Below, piece by piece: positions 9,015 through 13,887 of a DNA stretch of 13,887 nt. The stretch is taken from NCBI GenBank assembly GCA_016748015.1, contig JAAOMT010000265.1, forward strand, positions 1 through 13,887. The letters are read 5' to 3'. The notes beneath the pieces were generated by a model. It ran no database searches. It saw nothing but the letters and a program-made list of their open reading frames with translations, and had not been told where the DNA came from. Position numbers and translations under genes: made by a program. The first letter of the stretch is position 1. Every line of letters begins with the position of its first letter. Source of the stretch: Geosiphon pyriformis. Lineage: Eukaryota; Glomeromycota; Glomeromycetes; Archaeosporales; Geosiphonaceae.

Positions 9015-9980
9015 TTCATGAGATATTTTAGTAACAATAATAGCATTAACTGCTTGGCAAATATCTTCACCACCATCAAGCAAAAAGAAACTAAAACAGT
9101 CATTACTTATTTAGAATGCTTCTATAAAAACTTGTACCAAATACAAGCAATTAATGCAAATTACTTTATAATACCACAAATTCTGAACCAGTTTATCCAT
9201 GGATTATACAGTAGTATCCTTCAGAATGTATGCCCAATACACCTGCAAACTCTCTAAGATGCAATTACTAATGCAAGAGATTTCAAATCTATCAAACTCG
9301 AAGCAAATCATGCCCAAGCCATTAATCTAGTAATGAATAGATCATCTAAATTAGATTTCAAGTTGAAACAATTCAGTGATTCCATTAATCAAAAATAGGA
9401 GGGATACTTAGCTAACAATTAGGCAATTTATCAATCTTCACAACAATGCAACAACCAAGGAAACATAAATCATTTTCAAAATCAGTTGCATTTATCATCA
9501 TTGACCAATCAGCAGTGGCAGCAGGAAACATGTATTTGCCATTATTGTGGTAAACAAGAACATTTGAGAATTGACTGCAGGTTAAAAATAAATAATCAAT
9601 AATTAGAAAATCAATACCAAAACTTTAATCATCAGTTCCAAATTCTGAATTATAAATCAAGCCCAGAACCATATCAACCAAATTACTTATTCATAATACA
9701 GCAGTCAATCTATCAACCACCAATTTATTAGCTTTCAGTATCCATAATTTATCAACCGCAGTCTTAAGTAATCTATCAGCCCTAACAAATTCAAACACTG
9801 CCATCTAATCCAGCTCAATTAATCACCAGAATTCAAAGACCAAAAGTCACTCATACTCAACAAAACTGGAGCTTGGTGATAGTTATGTATCAACTAATTT
9901 CTAATTCCTCAACCTAATTCTCAGAATCACAACAATAGAGTTTGAAAACAGGATATATTTAAAATCTGAATTTTCAGAAC
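9015..9980 (+). pseudogene. Gag C-terminal part: second half of capsid plus zinc knuckle
   Basis: Resumes the plus-strand gag with RYFSNNNSIN and runs in a single frame despite stops at 9255, 9396 and later. The first 80 codons look like the C-terminal half of a retrotransposon capsid domain (LNQFIHGL region). A retroviral-type zinc knuckle follows, C-x2-C-x4-H-x4-C: Cys codons at 9537 and 9546, His at 9561, Cys at 9576. All four ligands are intact, although the usual Gly before His has become Glu (GGA-to-GAA type). After it comes a long Gln/Pro/Tyr/Asn-rich tail. The knuckle would bind element RNA during packaging. An ATG at 9018 lies at the inversion edge and is not a gene start. Confidence 0.82.
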
Positions 9981-10590
9981 TATTTAAGTCTCTTGATTAC
10001 CCCAGTAGATGTTACATCTAACAACTTAAAAGCCAAACAAAAGCAGCCACTTACCAATAATATACTGCCAGCAACTATTATTAAAGACAAATCACTCACT
10101 GCCATCCTTTCTTTCAAACTCAAAGAACCAGTTAAAATGCCACTATTCAATAGAGCCACTTTAGAATTAAAACTCATTACTGCAATGTATACAGATGCCA
10201 AAGTTGATGGGCAGTCTATTAAACCAATCTTAAATAGTAGATCAGCTGGCAGTATTATCACTCAACAACTCATAAATTAATTAGATCACTGAGTTAATCA
10301 CACTGCCAGTGCACAAATAATCACTGCCAATAAGGCAACAAAGACTCCAATAGATGAAATTAATAACTTCTTCTTTGAAATCAGTAGTATTATTGTGCCA
10401 ATCAAAGTCTTTGTCATGAAAGCCACCCAGTACTAAGCACTAGTTGGTAATGACTGGTTGTCTAAAACCAATGCTGTGCTTGACTGAAACATCCAGGAAC
10501 TACAACTTAATCAAAATGAGCAGCACACATGTGTACTAACCACATGCAGTCACTTTTAGACAAACATAACACCAACACCACTCATAGAAT
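9981..10590 (+). pseudogene. Retropepsin (aspartic protease) domain, inactivated
   Basis: In the same frame as the upstream gag, so gag and protease were probably one reading frame here. The open run 9993-10277 holds YTDAKVDG followed by ILNSRSAGSII. This sits where a retropepsin has its DS/TG catalytic loop, D-S-G-S-A-G in relatives, so the catalytic Asp (AAT at 10233-10235) and the next Gly (AGA at 10239-10241) are both changed by G-to-A. Stops follow at 10278 and 10290. The second half keeps ALVGNDWLSKTNAVLD, the Gly-rich region before the flexible C-terminal part. The domain would have cut the gag-pol polyprotein. Assignment is by motif and position; the missing Asp makes it non-functional. 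Confidence 0.8.
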
Positions 10591-11480
10591 TCAAAAAAAA
10601 AAAAAAACCTATCTGAAAAGCCTATCAAGTCTCATGGGCCAATACTGATCACAACAAACTGCTATCAGTACTCTCTTGGGACAATAAAAAAAAAGGAAAA
10701 GAAGAGAACAAACTCAAGAAAACCACAGCCACAGAAAAATTAACCAGTGGCTGGGAACAATTCTATTTACATGAACTCATTAAGGAACCACTATACATCT
10801 CACTTAAGTGCCAAGATTGCAGCAAGAAACTTTCTTCTATGAGAGCTTGGATAGCATCCAATAAAGACTACTGAATGCAAACCCATTATTACTACAAACC
10901 GTGTTACAGAGAACAGTATGACTACTCAAAACAACAAAGCAAGTGGGACAACAAATCATGTCTTGCTTGTGGAGAACAGTTGCTCGACAAAGAAATATGA
11001 AATAATATTCTTGGTTGAGGAGAAACATGCAATGCTTTATGCCAATACACAATTTTCATCAGCAACTAGATAAGTTGTGGGACTCTTATTACTGCAGCCT
11101 GGCACCAAGCAATTTCTCATTTGGATGGGTACTCACATAATGAAGACAAAATTTGGTGAATGACAAATGCCAAAGTTGAAGAAGCCACACCTAGCAAAAT
11201 CTTGAAAATTAAAAATAATCCTTCAAAACCAGTCAATATCATCCTTATCTCAAACTCAAATGCTTTACTTAACATAGAAACAGGCCCAAAGGAATTTTAT
11301 GAGCATTATTAGAATTTAGCACTTACAAGAAAGAGCAGAAACAGCACTTAGAAGAAATAAACACCCAATTATGTGACCACTGTTTGATCTCATATGACTT
11401 TTAATATTGTAATAAGTGTGATCTCATTTACAATCCACCACCATGCATGATTTACATAATTCCAAAGAAAAAAAAACCAA
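10591..11480 (+). pseudogene. Cysteine-rich zinc-binding module(s) between protease and dUTPase
   Basis: Follows protease in frame, beginning with a run of five Lys codons (15 A at 10593-10607). Paired cysteines appear at 10809/10818 (CQDC), then His 10884 and Cys 10902 (HYYYKPC), then 10959/10968 (CLAC) and 11028/11040 (CNALC). This spacing resembles a LIM- or treble-clef-like double zinc module. One Tyr in HYYYKPC may be a lost Cys (TGC to TAC). After a one-base frameshift near 11332, a second C-x2-C-x8-C-x2-C zinc ribbon follows (11372, 11381, 11408, 11417). TGA or TAG stops at 10872, 10998, 11013 and 11068 fit former Trp codons. I do not know its function; nucleic-acid or protein binding is possible. 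Standard Ty3/gypsy elements lack such a module here. Confidence 0.65.
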
Positions 11481-11625
11481 TCAGTAGTTGCATATTGGAA
11501 TCAGAATTATTGTTTAATCCTAATTCAAATTCCGACAATAATGACAACAAAAATAACAGTTCCAGCTCCATTTAAAATAACAATGAAAACAACAACAATT
11601 TAAACTCCAATTCAAATCCAAAACA
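11481..11625 (+). other. Ser/Asn-rich linker of the polyprotein
   Basis: A low-complexity stretch of Asn, Ser and Asp codons in the dUTPase frame (frame 2), with a TAA at a likely Gln codon near 11573. It joins the zinc ribbon to the dUTPase and probably was disordered. An antisense open run over 11572-11799 is a by-product of this composition. Confidence 0.6.
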
Positions 11626-12115
11626 ATATATTGTGTTTCTTGACCTCACCAAGGAGCAGGAACTTAAATGGTTCAGCAATAATAATGAAGATATCATGCC
11701 AAAATGCACACATGATACTGATACAGAATTTAATCTAAGATATCCAGAAAAAGATGCCATTAAATTGGAACCACATTCATGTATCTGTATTGATCTCAAA
11801 GTAGCACTGAAAATCTCAGCAACAATAAAAGTTCAATTAGCATTTAGGAGTAGTTTAGCAAAAAAAAGAATCAACATTAAAAGAAGAATAATTAATGCAG
11901 AATATGTAGGAAGTATTATTGCAATGCTACAAAATAATTCAGAAAAGACCTATATAATAGAGCCAAATAAAAAGATAGCACAGACAATATTCCTGTCTCT
12001 GGTTAAAATAGCTCAATTAGTATCAGTAAGAAACAGGAAAGAATTAGAGATTACAGTTAGAGAAATACAAGAATTTGATCCACAGATAGAATAAATATAC
12101 CAGTCAATATGGCAG
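11626..12115 (+). pseudogene. dUTPase domain (trimeric type), inactivated
   Basis: dUTPase hydrolyses dUTP to dUMP and pyrophosphate and so keeps uracil out of DNA. The open run 11633-12091 shows the five motifs in order: motif 1 as TEFNLRYP (about 11723-11746), motif 2 as FRSSLAKK, motif 3 as INAEYVG (about 11891-11911), motif 4 as NKKIAQT, and motif 5 near 12062-12090. The catalytic Asp of motif 3 (IDAGY in the family) is Asn (AAT 11894-11896) and its Gly is Glu. The motif 1 Asp is also Asn (11732-11734). All are G-to-A type. In motif 5 a one-base loss near 12078 shifts the frame just before the Gly-Ser-Thr-Gly segment. Its place between the protease/zinc region and RT is unusual. Length (about 150 codons) is normal for the family. 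Confidence 0.85.
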
Positions 12116-12560
12116 AGAAAAAAATTGTTGACAAAGGAGAAATTATCTCTACTCATCAACCAAACTCTATTCTATCATATGACTAGTACATGTTAGCCAT
12201 AAAAAAAAAAGTAAAAGATCAAGCTCAGTTGTTTGAAACAAATACAATTTTTTGTGAATCAGGAGAGATTGGACTCACCAATCTCTATATACCAGCCAAA
12301 AGCCCTAAAAACATTAAAATCTCCATTTATAAAAACACAGGAAATATTATCAAGATACCAGAAGAAACTACTATTGGATATTTAACCACCAAAATCAAAA
12401 ACCAACCACCAAACCTCATTTCAGACTTTCTACAACTGTGTGAATATGTTAACATAACATTACAAACAATCTACAGACAGAACAAATATTATTTGCTTCA
12501 ACCAAAACAATTAAAACAAATAAATCTGAAAAATTTAGACCCACTCTAGCATATGCAACT
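12116..12560 (+). pseudogene. Polyprotein linker between dUTPase and reverse transcriptase
   Basis: After the frameshift the polyprotein continues in frame 1. A TAG near 12184 (SYD*YML, a likely CAG) is followed by an open run from ATG 12190 to TAG 12547. That ATG is internal, not a gene start. The peptide includes SGEIGLTNLYIP, NTGNIIKIPEETTIGYLTT and YYLLQPKQL, and ends DPL* just before a typical RT lead-in (LLNNFTDIFA). Its GLTNLYIP...TIGYL pattern looks like a beta-rich fold reminiscent of a second dUTPase-like or protease-like barrel, but I cannot name the domain. It may be part of the RT precursor that connects the modules. Confidence 0.55.
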
Positions 12561-13430
12561 CAAAATATTACTTAACAATTTTACTGATATTTTTGCAAGT
12601 AAAAATAAATTTGGCAGAATTAACATAATCCAACATCAGATTAAGACTAAAGACATAATGCCAATCAAACAAAAAGCATACTGAGTATTATTAGCCAGCC
12701 ATGAGATTATTCATCAAGAAATCAATCAGATATTAAACAACAAGTTAATTCAATCATTAATAAGTCTATGGTTATTACCTGTAGTACTAGTCTATAAAAA
12801 AAATGAAAAAATCCACTTTTGTGTGAATTACTGGAAACTGAATAGAGTAACAAAAAAAGATAGCTATCTAACTCCAAAAATTTAAGAACTTTTCGATGCT
12901 TTTAGAGAAAAAAAATGGTTCTCAACTTTAGACTTAAACAGTGGTTATTGGCAAGTAGCCATAAAACCAGAAGATAAGAAAAAAATGACATTTACAATAT
13001 AAGAAGAAAATTTTGAGTTTGAAGTAATGCTGTTTGACTTGATGAATACCTTAGCAATATTCCAACAGCTTATAGAAATTGTCTATACTGGACTGCTACA
13101 GAAATCAATAATTATGTATTTAGATAATACCAATATGTTCTCAAAGACATTTGATGACTATCTTCATTATTTACAGCAAGTATTTGAGAGACTAAGAAAA
13201 GCAGAGCTAAAGCTAAACATCAACAAATGTTTCTTTGAAAAAACAGAACTAAAATTCTTGGGACATGTTGTAAGTAAAAACGATATCAAAACAGATCTGG
13301 ATAAAATTGCAATAATAAAGAACTTTTTAGTACCAACCAACTTGATAGAACTGAGAGCATTTTTGGGATTTGCAGGCTATTATTGCCGTTTTATCAAGAA
13401 CTTTTTTAAACTGGCTTAGCCATTCCACCA
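12561..13430 (+). pseudogene. Reverse transcriptase domain, inactivated
   Basis: RNA-dependent DNA polymerase of a Ty3/gypsy element, in frame 1 throughout. Visible motifs are the lead-in NNFTDIFA, VLVYKKNEKIHFCVNYWKLN (motif 2), WFSTLDLNSGYW with the first catalytic Asp intact (12931-12933), LFDLMNTLAIFQ where relatives have PFGL...P..FQ, and YLDN (13117-13128) where YxDD is required. LGHVVS, ELRAFLGFAGYY and RFIKNF follow. The second Asp of YxDD is Asn through GAT/GAC to AAT. PFG has become LFD, Arg has become Trp in the FCVDYRKL motif, and stops at 12547, 12682, 12883, 13000 and 13417 fit former Gln or Arg codons. The open run 13027-13416 is only its middle; that ATG is an internal Met. 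Confidence 0.9.
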
Positions 13431-13862
13431 TCTACAAACCAAGAATGTGAAGTACAAATAGACAGAAGTTTAACAAAAAGCTTTCAATACATTAAGAAGA
13501 AAGCTTATCTAAGCATCAATATTAATCTATTTAGATTATAACAAATCATTCATTATTATTATTAATGCATTAGATCAAGCATTGGGAGCTGTACTATCTT
13601 AGAAAAAACCAGATAGAAGAAAACACCCAGTAGTATATGCTAGTCACAACTTGAGTTTACAGAAAAGAACTATGGAACACTGGCACTAAAACACTTAGCA
13701 ATCTATTGAGCAGTCATAAAATAGAGAAAATACTTGAATCAAAAATTTGACATATACACAAACCATAAGAGTTTGACTTCAATTTAGAAGCAGGAATTTA
13801 AAAATAATTGCTATGCTAAATAGAAAATAGAACTTTTACTATTTAATTATACAGTACATTAC
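13431..13862 (+). pseudogene. RNase H domain of the element, inactivated and truncated by the window edge
   Basis: Continues from RT in frame 1, with stops at likely Trp and Gln codons, then moves to frame 0 after a one-base loss near 13661. The peptide IIIINALDQALGAVLS stands where the family has TDAS.QALGAVL, so the first catalytic Asp is Asn (13564-13566) and the nearby Thr and Ser are changed by C-to-T. VVYASHNLS follows, then a segment read as LALKHLAIYWAV where relatives have a Glu (E-to-K by GAA to AAA), then YTNHKSLTSI where relatives have TDHKSL (Asp to Asn). All three catalytic acidic residues within view are therefore lost by G-to-A. The domain would degrade RNA in the RNA:DNA hybrid during reverse transcription. 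Its last part is cut off by the A-run at the window end. Confidence 0.82.
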
Positions 13863-13886
13863 AAAAAAAAAAAAAAAAAAAAAAAA
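13863..13886 (+). repeat. Run of 24 A at the window end
   Basis: Follows TACATTAC in the RNase H frame and reads as eight Lys codons where relatives have a KKGKE-like segment. It probably grew from an A-rich codon stretch through G-to-A change and slippage. It is also a place where an assembly could break, so the sequence after it should be treated with care. Confidence 0.8.
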
Positions 13887-13887
13887 C

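Larger units (their letters stand above)
6903..13887 (+). mobile_element. Copy B: Ty3/gypsy-type LTR retrotransposon, 5' LTR through RNase H, truncated by the window edge
   Basis: The order is LTR (6903-7745), primer site and leader (7746-7859), gag (7838-9980, with an inverted middle), retropepsin, Cys-rich zinc module, dUTPase, linker, reverse transcriptase and RNase H. The right edge falls in a run of 24 A inside the RNase H/connection region, so integrase and the 3' LTR are not visible. Protease before RT before RNase H, together with the RT motifs, fits Ty3/gypsy. The plus strand is A-rich throughout except at 8466-9014, where the bias flips because that block is inverted. The element is inactive: it has many stops, three frameshifts, one inversion and lost catalytic residues. 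Confidence 0.88.

Noticed and set aside
8934-9257. 107-codon open run as a single gene
   Set aside because: A chimera: its first part is antisense gag and only the part from about 9018 is true gag. The ATG at 8934 is meaningless.
9980-10261. 93-codon minus-strand open run with hydrophobic stretches
   Set aside because: It is a shadow of the retropepsin frame, which has recognisable motifs on the plus strand.
10872-11160. TGA read as Trp (an alternative or mitochondrial code), since several TGA stand at Trp positions
   Set aside because: TAA and TAG stops occur at Gln and Trp positions in the same frame, and TGA also replaces an Arg codon (12682). Mutation explains all three; a code change explains only one.
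13863-13886. Terminal A-run as a poly(A) tail of a processed copy or LINE
   Set aside because: It is reached in the RNase H frame, well before the end of pol, and no 3' end or target duplication is visible. It is more likely a local homopolymer at a contig edge.

Overview
The window looks like nuclear DNA of a very AT-rich eukaryote. My best guess is an arbuscular mycorrhizal fungus (Glomeromycotina), because the retrotransposon polyprotein here resembles a gag-pol family I remember from that group. This is recall, not a search. There are no intact genes, no RNA genes and no bacterial features.

Layout. Bases 1 to about 5621 are AT-rich DNA without a recognisable gene. From about 5622 to 6902 lies a decayed fragment of a Ty3/gypsy-type LTR retrotransposon (copy A): most of an LTR, a primer-site/leader hairpin and the start of gag. 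At about 6903 a second, better preserved member (copy B) begins and runs off the right edge. It has an 843-base LTR (TGTTAC...GTAACA), a duplicated primer-site/leader segment, gag, retropepsin, a cysteine-rich zinc module, a dUTPase, reverse transcriptase and RNase H. Integrase and the 3' LTR would lie beyond the window.

How the parts relate. Copy B was once a gag-pro-pol element. Its U3 has four tandem 39-41 base repeats rich in TTC/GAA motifs directly upstream of a TATA box. The polyprotein carries two non-standard modules between protease and reverse transcriptase: paired-cysteine zinc-binding segments and a trimeric-type dUTPase.

State of decay. Copy B is dead. It has many in-frame stops, three single-base frameshifts (near 11332, 12078 and 13661), and about 550 bases of gag (8466-9014) inverted in place. 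Catalytic residues of protease, dUTPase, reverse transcriptase and RNase H are changed in ways that all fit C-to-T or G-to-A transitions. CpG is almost absent from the whole window, so methylation-linked deamination or a RIP-like process is the likely cause.
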